54,465 bases of DNA from CAXTEJ01 sp964243295 (GTDB lineage: Bacteria; Actinomycetota; Actinomycetes; Actinomycetales; Angustibacteraceae): NCBI GenBank assembly GCA_964243295.1, contig CAXTEJ010000023.1, positions 1 through 54,465 on the forward strand, given 5' to 3'. The position numbers were made by a program, and so were the translations under genes. How positions within the stretch are numbered: position 1 is the stretch's first letter; each line of letters opens with the position of its first letter. The notes beneath the pieces are model-generated. The model saw only the letters and a list, made by a program, of their open reading frames with translations, had not been told where the DNA came from and searched no databases. Of the stretch, positions 40,877 through 47,742 are shown piece by piece.

Positions 40877-42021
40877 GACGCACCCGCCAGCCCGTAGAGC
40901 TCGCGGGCGTTGTCGCGCAGCACCTGCTCGCCGGCGCGGCGGGCCTGCGCCGCGGTGAGGTCGCCGTCGTCGACCAGCTCGCCGAGCGCCTCGCCGACGA
41001 TCTGGCGACCGTCGTGCGCGCCCATCCAGTGCAGCTCGGCCACCCGTGAGCCGTCCGAGCTGTACATCAGCTTGGACGTCGGCGCCGCACCGAGCGCGGC
41101 CCGCGTCACCGACCGCATCTCCGGCTTGGACATGAACGGGATGCCGTAGGACAGGTCGAGGAAGGCGTTGCCGTACACCGCTGCGAGGTAGGCGCCCTCG
41201 CGGACGTACGGCCAGCAGCCGTGCAGCAGCACCACCGGCATGTCGCGGTAGGCGGGCTCCTCCAGCACGTCGCGCAGCAGCAGCGGGTGGGCCGAGCGCA
41301 GGTCGGCGTCGGGGTCGCCGTAGCCCACATGGAACTGCACCGGCAGCCGCTGCGCCGCAGCCGCCTCGAAGGCCACGTGCAGCAGGGTGTCGAGCAGCGG
41401 CTTGTGCCCGAGGCGCACCGCGTCCGTGGCGTCGACCTCCCGCCGGGCCGCGGCGTGGGCCGGTAGGACGTCGGAGCGGTCCCACCGCCGGACGTCGAGG
41501 CCGGTGCGGTAGCCGGCGATGCTCTTCAGGCCCACAAAACCCTTGTCGCGTAACGACGACAGCTCGAAGCGCGTCATCTCGAGCAGGTCGTCCAGGCTCG
41601 CGGTCGTGGCCACCAGGCGCTGGAACAGCAGCTCGAGCCGCAGCAGCAGCACCACGTCGACGCCGAGCTCGGCCACCGGCACGCACCCGTCCGGGTCGGG
41701 GAACCCGGTGTCGACCACGAGCGCGCCGACGTCCGCGTCGGTCAGCAGCCGCTGCGCCAGCGCGGCGTCGTCGTGCTCGCCGCGGGCGACCAGCACCGCG
41801 GCCTCGTCGGCGGGCACGTCGAGGAACCGCCCCATCGCGGCGATGAGCCGCTGGTAGAAGGCGGTGTGCGCCACCGCCTGCGTGCGCATCGCCGGGTCGG
41901 GTGACTCGCTGAACAGCGACCGGAAGGACGCGACGCCGGCCCGGCCGGCACCACGCTCGACGCCGTGGCAGTGGTTGTCGACGACCGCGACGTCGCGCAG
42001 GTCGGTGACGTGGGCTGCCAC
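40873..42021 (-). CDS. Amidohydrolase (FluG N-terminal-like)
   Basis: A 382-residue TIM-barrel amidohydrolase of the Amidohydro_2 type. Metal-site motifs are VVDNHCHG near residue 14, QFHVGYGD, VVLLHGCWPY and YSSDGSRVAE (late Asp). KSIAGYRTGL carries a Lys. The pairing with a glutamine-synthetase-like gene directly upstream (2 bases apart) mirrors fungal FluG and bacterial fusions in which both domains are one protein. GTG at 42021 is the only start that keeps the first metal motif at the N-terminus. It may hydrolyse an amide formed or used by the ligase. Confidence 0.85.
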   Translation of the reverse strand: MAAHVTDLRDVAVVDNHCHGVERGAGRAGVASFRSLFSESPDPAMRTQAVAHTAFYQRLIAAMGRFLDVPADEAAVLVARGEHDDAALAQRLLTDADVGALVVDTGFPDPDGCVPVAELGVDVVLLLRLELLFQRLVATTASLDDLLEMTRFELSSLRDKGFVGLKSIAGYRTGLDVRRWDRSDVLPAHAAARREVDATDAVRLGHKPLLDTLLHVAFEAAAAQRLPVQFHVGYGDPDADLRSAHPLLLRDVLEEPAYRDMPVVLLHGCWPYVREGAYLAAVYGNAFLDLSYGIPFMSKPEMRSVTRAALGAAPTSKLMYSSDGSRVAELHWMGAHDGRQIVGEALGELVDDGDLTAAQARRAGEQVLRDNARELYGLAGAS

Positions 42022-42022
42022 G

Positions 42023-43390
42023 TCAGAACCGGTAGAAGTGGTGACGGATCTCGAAGTCGAGGTCCTCGGCGGCGAAGGCGGCTGCCTCCGAGCCGCGCAC
42101 GGCCAGGTAGCAGCGGCCGAGCAGCGGCCCGAGGGCGCCCATCAGGACCGCGTCGCCCTCGAGCTGGGCCAGCGCGGCGGCCATGCTGGTGGGCAGCGGC
42201 CGCACCCGGCACCGCTCGAGGTCGGCCTGCGACATCGTCGCGGGGTCGTGCTCGCAGGGGTCACCGGGCTCCAGCTCGCGCTCGATGCCGTCCAGGCCGC
42301 ACTCGATGAGGGCACCGAGCGCGAGGTAGGGGTTGGCGCTGGGGTCGGAGACCTTGTACTCGATGTTGTAGGACTGCTCCTCGCGCCGGTAGAACGGCGA
42401 CGCGACGCGCAGGGCCGCCTCCTTGTTGTCGAAGCCCCACGCCGTGGTCGCCGCGGCCCACGCGCTGGGCTGCAGCCGCCGGAACGAGTTGTAGCTGGGC
42501 ACAGTGAGCGCGGTCAGCGCCGGCAGGTGCTCGGCGACGCCGGCGATGAAGTGGCGCCCCAGCCGGGACAGGCCGCCCGGCTGGTCGACGTCGTACAGCA
42601 GGCTGCGCCGCCCGTCGGCGTCCCACAGGCTGAAGTGCACGTGGGCGCCGCTGCCGATCTGGTCGGGGAACGGCTTGGCCGCGAAGGACGCCAGCAGGCC
42701 GCGCCGGGCGGCGACGCCGCGCACCGTGTCGCGGAACTTCATCTGGTTGTCGGCCGCCCCGACCGCGTCCGTGTGCCGGACGGAGATCTCCTGCTGGCCC
42801 GGCCCGTACTCGTTGATGGCCTGCTCGACCTGCAGGCCCTGGGCCGTCAGCGCGTCGACGGTCTCGAGCATGAGGTCGCCGGCGAAGTCGTGGCCGATGG
42901 CGCTGTAGACCGGCGCGTGGGTCGGCGCGTCGTACGGGACGAAGCGGCCGTCGACCTCGGAGGCGACGTAGTACTCGTTCTCGAACGTCGCCTGCACGGT
43001 GATGCCGTGCCCGGCCGCCCGCTCGACTGCCCGCTTGAGGAACGAGCGGGGGCAGGCGCCCCAGTCGGTGCGGTCGTGGTCGAGCTGGTCGCACAGCACA
43101 CTGGCGCTGCCGGGCGCCCACGGCAGCACCGTGAAGGTGGCCGGGTCGGGCACCAGCCGGATCTCGCCGACCGGCTCCATGCCGTCGACGGGCACGACCT
43201 GCTCGAGCAGGTCGATCGACATCTGCGCGCGGGTGAGCCCGACCCCCTCCAGCAGCTTGTGCTCGAGCTGGGCGACGTGGATCGCCTTGGTGCGGGCGAC
43301 TCCGCTCACGTCGCAGTACTCGAAGCGCACCAGGCGGACACCGGCCGCCCGCGCGGCCTCGCACACCTGCTGGATCGCGGTCGTGCTCAC
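42023..43390 (-). CDS. Glutamine-synthetase-like gamma-glutamyl ligase
   Basis: A 455-residue type I glutamine-synthetase fold. Recognisable segments are ATFENEYYV (metal Glu pair region), NEYGPGQQEIS, GSGAHVHFSLWD (the metal/ATP His loop), NSFRRLQPSAWA and WGFDNKEAALRV, and VSDPSANPYLALGAL. The Asn/Arg around the ATP loop differ from true GlnA (NRSAxxRVP is DNKEAALRV) and no adenylylation-loop Tyr motif is seen. It is therefore more likely a ligase for another amine (GlnA-like, PuuA-like) than the housekeeping enzyme. GTG at 43390 follows GAGGAGG by 7 nt. It is the second gene of the operon. Confidence 0.87.
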   Translation of the reverse strand: MSTTAIQQVCEAARAAGVRLVRFEYCDVSGVARTKAIHVAQLEHKLLEGVGLTRAQMSIDLLEQVVPVDGMEPVGEIRLVPDPATFTVLPWAPGSASVLCDQLDHDRTDWGACPRSFLKRAVERAAGHGITVQATFENEYYVASEVDGRFVPYDAPTHAPVYSAIGHDFAGDLMLETVDALTAQGLQVEQAINEYGPGQQEISVRHTDAVGAADNQMKFRDTVRGVAARRGLLASFAAKPFPDQIGSGAHVHFSLWDADGRRSLLYDVDQPGGLSRLGRHFIAGVAEHLPALTALTVPSYNSFRRLQPSAWAAATTAWGFDNKEAALRVASPFYRREEQSYNIEYKVSDPSANPYLALGALIECGLDGIERELEPGDPCEHDPATMSQADLERCRVRPLPTSMAAALAQLEGDAVLMGALGPLLGRCYLAVRGSEAAAFAAEDLDFEIRHHFYRF

Positions 43391-43439
43391 GTCAGGACCT
43401 CCTCGGTCGCTCGCGGTGGGGTTCCGGGGTCACTGGGGC

Positions 43440-44213
43440 TCACAGCATCACGTCGCCGCCGTTGGGGCCGAGCGTCTGGCCGACGTAGTACGACCCGTCC
43501 TCGGAGGCGAGCAGCAGGGCGGTGGGCACGACCTCGGCGACCTCGCCGAACCGTCCGATCGGCAGCTCGGCGAGCTTGGCTGCCCGCCACGCCTCGGTCT
43601 CGCCGTCGAGCAGCGGCGTCTGGATCGGCCCGGGGGCGATCGCGTTGACGAGCACGCCGCGGCCGGCGACCTCTCGCGCCAGGGCCTTGGTGAGCGCGAT
43701 GACCGCGCCCTTGCTCGCGCAGTAGTGCGCCACCTCGACGCCACCGACCTGCCCGAGCTGGGACGCGATGTTGATGACGCGTCCCCAGCCCTGGTCGAGC
43801 ATCGGCCCGAGCAGCGCCCGGGTGACGAGGAACGTGCCGCGCAGGTTGACCGCGAGCACGCGGTCCCACTCCTGCACCGTCATCTCCTCGAGCAGCGCCT
43901 GGGTGAAGATGCCGGCGTTGTTCACCACGACGTCGACCGTGCCGTGGACGGCGGTCATGTCGGCGACGGCGCCGAGGACGGCGCCCTCGTCGGAGACGTC
44001 GGCTCGGTGGTAGCTCACCCGGGCTCCCGCCGTCCGCAGCGCCTCGAGGACCGGTGCGGCCGCCCCCTCGTCGACGACGTCGAGGACGGCGAGGTCGGCG
44101 CCCTCGCGGGCGAAGCCCAGCGCGATGCCGGCGCCGATGCCCGACGCCGCACCCGTCACCAGGGCCACCCGCCCTGCCAGACGCCCGGCGCGCGAGGGCC
44201 CGGTGATCGTCAT
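43440..44213 (-). CDS. Short-chain dehydrogenase/reductase, first gene of the third operon
   Basis: A 257-residue classical SDR with TGAASGIGAG, VLDVVDE, NNAGIFTQ and YCASKGAV. It ends YVGQTLGPNGGDVML. ATG at 44213 has a GGTGGGGG stretch just upstream. The promoter region 40-60 bases upstream carries the near-palindrome shared with the importer promoter. It should initiate a seven-gene transcript (SDR, ligase, amidohydrolase, SDR, amidotransferase, regulator, ammonia-lyase). Confidence 0.88.
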   Translation of the reverse strand: MTITGPSRAGRLAGRVALVTGAASGIGAGIALGFAREGADLAVLDVVDEGAAAPVLEALRTAGARVSYHRADVSDEGAVLGAVADMTAVHGTVDVVVNNAGIFTQALLEEMTVQEWDRVLAVNLRGTFLVTRALLGPMLDQGWGRVINIASQLGQVGGVEVAHYCASKGAVIALTKALAREVAGRGVLVNAIAPGPIQTPLLDGETEAWRAAKLAELPIGRFGEVAEVVPTALLLASEDGSYYVGQTLGPNGGDVML

Positions 44214-44256
44214 GGTCCCCCACCCTGCCGTATCGAACGGGCCTCCTGATGTGTGC

Positions 44257-44268
44257 CAGATATATCAG
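44257..44268. promoter_or_regulatory. Candidate GntR operator upstream of the regulator's own operon
   Basis: CAGATATATCAG, 11 of 12 matches to the palindrome CTGATATATCAG. It is 44 bases upstream of the SDR start codon and contains TATATC or GATATA, either of which could be the -10. It overlaps the stop codon of the RraA-like gene upstream. The partner site is at 29413-29424. Confidence 0.55.
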
Positions 44269-44774
44269 ATCACGGGTCCTGGTGGAGCCCCGACGAGCAT
44301 GCCGTCCTCGTCGACGACGACGTCGACCCCCGGTGCGACGGTCGCACCGCCGAGGACGACCACCGCGCCGCGCTCGCCGAGGCCGTCGCGACGCGCCCGC
44401 ACCGGGACGGTCCCGAGCGCGAGGACACCCAGCGGCAGGCGCCCGAGCGCGACGACGTCGCGCACGGCGCCGTGCACCACCAGCCCGGCCCAGCCGCTGC
44501 GCAGGGCGATGCCGGCGAGGGTGTCGCCGACGAGCGCCCGCTCGAGCGACCCCCCGCCGTCGACGACGAGCACCCGTCCGCCGCCCGGCTCGCCGACCGC
44601 CTCGCGCACGAGCGCGTTGTCGTCGCGGCAGCGCACCGTCGCCGCCGGGCCGCGGAAGCGGTGGACGCCCCCCAGCGACCGCCACTGCAGCGTGCACCCC
44701 TGCCACCGGTCGCCGTCCTGATCGGAGAGGTCGGCGGTGCCTGTCGGCACGTCGGCGGTCGGGTCGCTCGCCAT
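44265..44774 (-). CDS. RraA-like / HMG-aldolase-type protein
   Basis: A 169-residue RraA-family trimer-type protein. The family core is GGGSLERALVGDTLAGIALR followed by GWAGLVVHGAVRDV (~residues 72-105), containing the Gly-rich loop and the Arg-Asp pair used by 4-hydroxy-4-methyl-2-oxoglutarate aldolases and oxaloacetate decarboxylases. ATG at 44774 follows AGGTGG closely. It precedes the third operon in the same direction with its stop inside the operator, so it may be independently expressed or read through. A pyruvate-releasing aldolase would suit degradation of a methyl-branched C5 or C6 acid; the RNase E-regulator role is less likely in an actinomycete. Confidence 0.82.
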   Translation of the reverse strand: MASDPTADVPTGTADLSDQDGDRWQGCTLQWRSLGGVHRFRGPAATVRCRDDNALVREAVGEPGGGRVLVVDGGGSLERALVGDTLAGIALRSGWAGLVVHGAVRDVVALGRLPLGVLALGTVPVRARRDGLGERGAVVVLGGATVAPGVDVVVDEDGMLVGAPPGPVI

Positions 44775-44856
44775 GGTCCACCTGTCGGTCGAGGGTCGGT
44801 TGCCGATCCTGGCACTGCACTCCCCACGAGGCCGGGCGCGGCCCCATGATGGGCCC

Positions 44857-45648
44857 GTGACCACCACGTCGGACATGCAGGCACGCGTCGCCGTCGTCAC
44901 CGGAGCCGCGGGTGGCATCGGCGCCGCGACCGCACTGGCCCTCGCGGCCGCCGGCGCGCGCGTCGTCGTCGCCGACGTCCAGCCAGGTCACGCCACCGTC
45001 GAGGCGGCGCGCGGGCTGGGCGTGGACGCCGACTTCGTCTCCTGCGACGTCTCCGACGAGGCGCAGGTCGACGCCATGGTGCGCGTGGCGGTGGAGCGCT
45101 TCGGCCGCATCGACGTGCTGGTCAACAACGCCGGCGTGTCCGGCGGGTCGAGCCTGGCGCACGAGCTCGACGTCGCCGTCTGGACGCGCACGCTGGCCGT
45201 CAACCTCACCGGCCCGTTCCTCGTCACGCGCGCCGCCATGCCCCATCTGCTGGCCTCCCGCGGCCGCGTCGTCAACATCGCGTCGACGTACGGGCTCATC
45301 GGGGCGCCGATGGCGCCGGCGTACTGCGCGTCCAAGGCCGGCGTCGTGAACCTGACCCGGCAGCTCGCGGTCGACTACGGCCCGCTCGGCGTCCGGGTGA
45401 ACGCGATCTGCCCGGGCTACATCGACACCGACATGGGCGGCGCGCGCGCCGCGCTCGGGCCGACCGAGGCAGCCGCGGCGAACGCGCGGCGCGAGGAGGC
45501 GGCCGCCCGGCAGCCGATCGGCCGGCAGGCGCAGGTTGAGGAGGTCGCGCGGGTTGCGGTGTTCCTGGCCGGCGACGACAGCTCGTTCATGACCGGCTCG
45601 GTCGTCACCGTCGACGGCGGCTGCACGGCCACCTTCAACCACGGCTGA
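44857..45648 (+). CDS. Short-chain dehydrogenase/reductase, divergent from the RraA-like gene
   Basis: A 263-residue classical SDR with TGAAGGIGAA, VVADVQPGH (acidic residue for NAD), NNAGVSGGS and YCASKAGVVN. It ends MTGSVVTVDGGCTATF. GTG 44857 has CATGAT 7 bases before it, which could be a -10 for a leaderless transcript; ATG 44875 is an alternative start. The 82 bases to the RraA-like gene form a divergent promoter region. It is the fourth SDR in the locus. Whether it belongs to the peptide regulon is unclear since no operator match is seen here. Confidence 0.87.
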   Translation: MTTTSDMQARVAVVTGAAGGIGAATALALAAAGARVVVADVQPGHATVEAARGLGVDADFVSCDVSDEAQVDAMVRVAVERFGRIDVLVNNAGVSGGSSLAHELDVAVWTRTLAVNLTGPFLVTRAAMPHLLASRGRVVNIASTYGLIGAPMAPAYCASKAGVVNLTRQLAVDYGPLGVRVNAICPGYIDTDMGGARAALGPTEAAAANARREEAAARQPIGRQAQVEEVARVAVFLAGDDSSFMTGSVVTVDGGCTATFNHG

Positions 45649-45699
45649 GCGCTCACGCGAGCGGGGCGAGGGTTGCCAGCCGTCGAGGTGGCTGGTCGA

Positions 45700-46926
45700 G
45701 TGGACCCCGTGCCCGGACCACCCACCGACTACGACGTGGTCGTCGTGGGGGCGGGTCCGGCCGGGTCGGCCGCGGCCGTCGCGGCCCTGCGGGCGCGGCC
45801 CGGCGCACGGGTGCTGCTGCTCGACCGGGCACCGCTGGGGCGCGACAAGGTCTGCGGCGACGGCATCGCCCCGCACGCCGTCGCCGAGCTGGAGGCGCTC
45901 GGCATCACCGGTGTGCTGCCGCGGGAGAAGGTCGCGACCGTGCGCCTGTCCGCCCCCGGTGGCGACAGCAGCGCCGCGGTGACGACCGAGCCGGGGTACG
46001 TCGTGCCGCGGGCGAGGTTCGACGAGCGGCTGGCGAGGGCGGCGATCGAGGCCGGTGCCGAGCTCGTCCACCACAAGGTGACGACCGTGCGGCAGGGCCC
46101 CGATGCGGTCTTGGTCGACGGGAGATGGCGGGCACCGGTCCTCGTCGCCGCCGACGGCAGCAACTCCGTCGTACGGCGAAGGGTCGGCCAGCCCGGCAAC
46201 ACCGGTGCCGCCATGGCTGTCGCGGTGCGCGGGTACGTGCCGACGCCGTCCGGCGCGGACGACGTGCTGCAGATCCGTTGGGACAGCAGGCGATCAGGCG
46301 GCCTGTGCTACGCGTGGGCGTTCCCGACCGACGACGGGACGACGAACGTGGGCTACGGCATGTCGTCCGCCGCGATGACCGGTGGACGCGCCGAGCTGGT
46401 CGAGCGGATGCACGCGCTGCTGCCCGACCACGACCTCGACGGGGTGCGGCTCACGGGGCACACCCTGCCGCTGTCCCTCTCGCGGCCGCAGCCGTCCGTC
46501 GGGAGAGTGCTGCTCGTCGGCGATGCCGCGAGCCTGATCAACCCGTTCACCGGCGAGGGCATCTACAGCGCGATCGCGTCGGGCGCGATGGCGGGCGCCG
46601 CAGCCGTGCGGGAGCCGTCGTCCGCACCCGGTGTCTACCGTGCGGCGCTCGCCGAAAGGTTCGGCCGCCAGCACCGGCAGGTGCGGGCGCTGTACCCGCT
46701 GATCAACTCGCGCGTGGCCCTGGACACCGTGATCCGCGCCTGCCGGCACGAGCCGCGCCTGTTCGACCGGCTGCTGGACGTCGGTCTGGGCGACGCCAGC
46801 TTCAGCCCGGCCGACCTCGCGCGGTTCGGGCGGCACCTGGCGGTCCGACCGCGCCGACAAAGGTCGCGGGACGCTCGCGCGGGTGGGCTGAAGGAAGGGC
46901 TCCCGCGACTGGATTCGAACCAGTAA
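45700..46926 (+). CDS. FAD-dependent oxidoreductase (geranylgeranyl-reductase family)
   Basis: A 408-residue flavoprotein. The N-terminal Rossmann motif is DVVVVGAGPAGSAAA. LGRDKVCGDGIAPHAVAEL follows, the conserved Cys-Gly-Asp segment of the geranylgeranyl reductase group. VLVAADGSNSVVRR and VLLVGDAASLINPFTGEGI are the second FAD motifs. GTG 45700 has GAGGTGG 8 nt upstream; TTG 45673 is a longer option. The last 9 codons run into the tRNA-Asn gene on the other strand, because the first in-frame stop is there. Such enzymes reduce isoprenoid chains of menaquinone or lipids, or act on other substrates. Confidence 0.85.
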   Translation: MDPVPGPPTDYDVVVVGAGPAGSAAAVAALRARPGARVLLLDRAPLGRDKVCGDGIAPHAVAELEALGITGVLPREKVATVRLSAPGGDSSAAVTTEPGYVVPRARFDERLARAAIEAGAELVHHKVTTVRQGPDAVLVDGRWRAPVLVAADGSNSVVRRRVGQPGNTGAAMAVAVRGYVPTPSGADDVLQIRWDSRRSGGLCYAWAFPTDDGTTNVGYGMSSAAMTGGRAELVERMHALLPDHDLDGVRLTGHTLPLSLSRPQPSVGRVLLVGDAASLINPFTGEGIYSAIASGAMAGAAAVREPSSAPGVYRAALAERFGRQHRQVRALYPLINSRVALDTVIRACRHEPRLFDRLLDVGLGDASFSPADLARFGRHLAVRPRRQRSRDARAGGLKEGLPRLDSNQ

Positions 46927-46971
46927 CCGTCCGATTAACAGTCGGATGCTCTGCCGTTGAGCTACGCGGGA
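46900..46971 (-). tRNA. tRNA-Asn (GTT anticodon)
   Basis: A 72-nt cloverleaf on the minus strand starting TCCCGCGTAGCTCAAC, with anticodon loop CTGTTAA (GTT), T-arm CTGGTTCGAATCCAG, acceptor TCCCGCG/CGCGGGA and discriminator G; CCA is not encoded. Its 3' half overlaps the end of the oppositely oriented flavoprotein gene by 27 bases. Confidence 0.95.
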
Positions 46972-47079
46972 TCGGGCGGGACGACGATACCAAGGTTCAG
47001 CCGTGCGGGTGACCGCCGCTGCGGCCGGTGACATCCCTCGGCGCCGGGAACGCCGGGCTTGAGGACGGCCACTTCCGGA

Positions 47080-47631
47080 TCAGGACACCAGCCCCGCCTG
47101 CGACTGCAGGTCGCGCCGCAACGACGCCACTTGGTCGGCCACCTGCGGGCGGGCGAGGTCGACCCCGTGGTCAGGAACGGTCTGCACGAACAGCGAGCCG
47201 TCGCCGGAGTGGCGCCGCACCGCGACGGTGACGCCGCGGCGTCCCTGCAGCTCGACCCGCTGCGAGAGCACGTACGAGCTGACCACGCGCTCGCGCAGCA
47301 CCTCGGGCAGGTAGCTCTCCCGCTCGTCCATGGTGAGCCGCACCTGCGGCTGGGCCGGCTCGGCCCAGTCGATGACGAGGCAGCGGACCTCCGGCTCCCA
47401 GGTCGCCTCGGCCACCTCGTGCCACAGGTGCCGGGCGCGGGGTGTGCCCGGGCCGGCGTCCGGTCCGACGACGGGGTCGACCAGGACGAGAGCCGCCGTC
47501 GTGGCGATGACCCAGGTGCCGTCGGTCATGGCCGCGTGGGTGAGCACGCGCTCGTGACGGGCCAGACCGAGCCCCGCCCGCACCTGAGCGGGCAGCGGCG
47601 GCGGCTGCTCGGCGCGACGGAACCAGGGCAT
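47080..47631 (-). CDS. Conserved actinobacterial protein of unknown function
   Basis: A 183-residue soluble protein lying downstream of dnaG on the same strand. It begins MPWFRRAEQPPPLPAQVRAG. It shows beta-strand-rich segments (TDGTWVIATTAALVLVDP, WEPEVRCLVIDWAEP) and a final helix. There are no catalytic motifs, signal peptide or membrane segment. I believe small proteins of this pattern occur beside dnaG in many actinobacteria, but I cannot name a domain. ATG at 47631 is the only reasonable start. About 110 bases separate it from the end of dnaG. Confidence 0.7.
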   Translation of the reverse strand: MPWFRRAEQPPPLPAQVRAGLGLARHERVLTHAAMTDGTWVIATTAALVLVDPVVGPDAGPGTPRARHLWHEVAEATWEPEVRCLVIDWAEPAQPQVRLTMDERESYLPEVLRERVVSSYVLSQRVELQGRRGVTVAVRRHSGDGSLFVQTVPDHGVDLARPQVADQVASLRRDLQSQAGLVS

Positions 47632-47742
47632 GCCTAGACCCTAGGCAGCACCCGCGGGCGCGGCGGCTCAGACTGGTCACGCTTCGCTAACACCTGGCGC
47701 GCCGGTCCGCCGCCGGATCCTCGCGTCGTCGGGTGATCGGGG

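Noticed and set aside
44840..44857. CATGAT as a definite leaderless promoter of the divergent SDR
   Set aside because: It matches TANNNT only partly and no -35 is seen, so it is mentioned only as a possibility in the gene entry.
43387..46074. 895-codon minus-strand frame spanning several genes
   Set aside because: It crosses SDR and RraA-like genes in another frame and is an Arg/Gly-rich composition artefact.
47640..47742. Gap between the conserved protein and dnaG
   Set aside because: No promoter, hairpin or small gene stands out in these ~100 bases.
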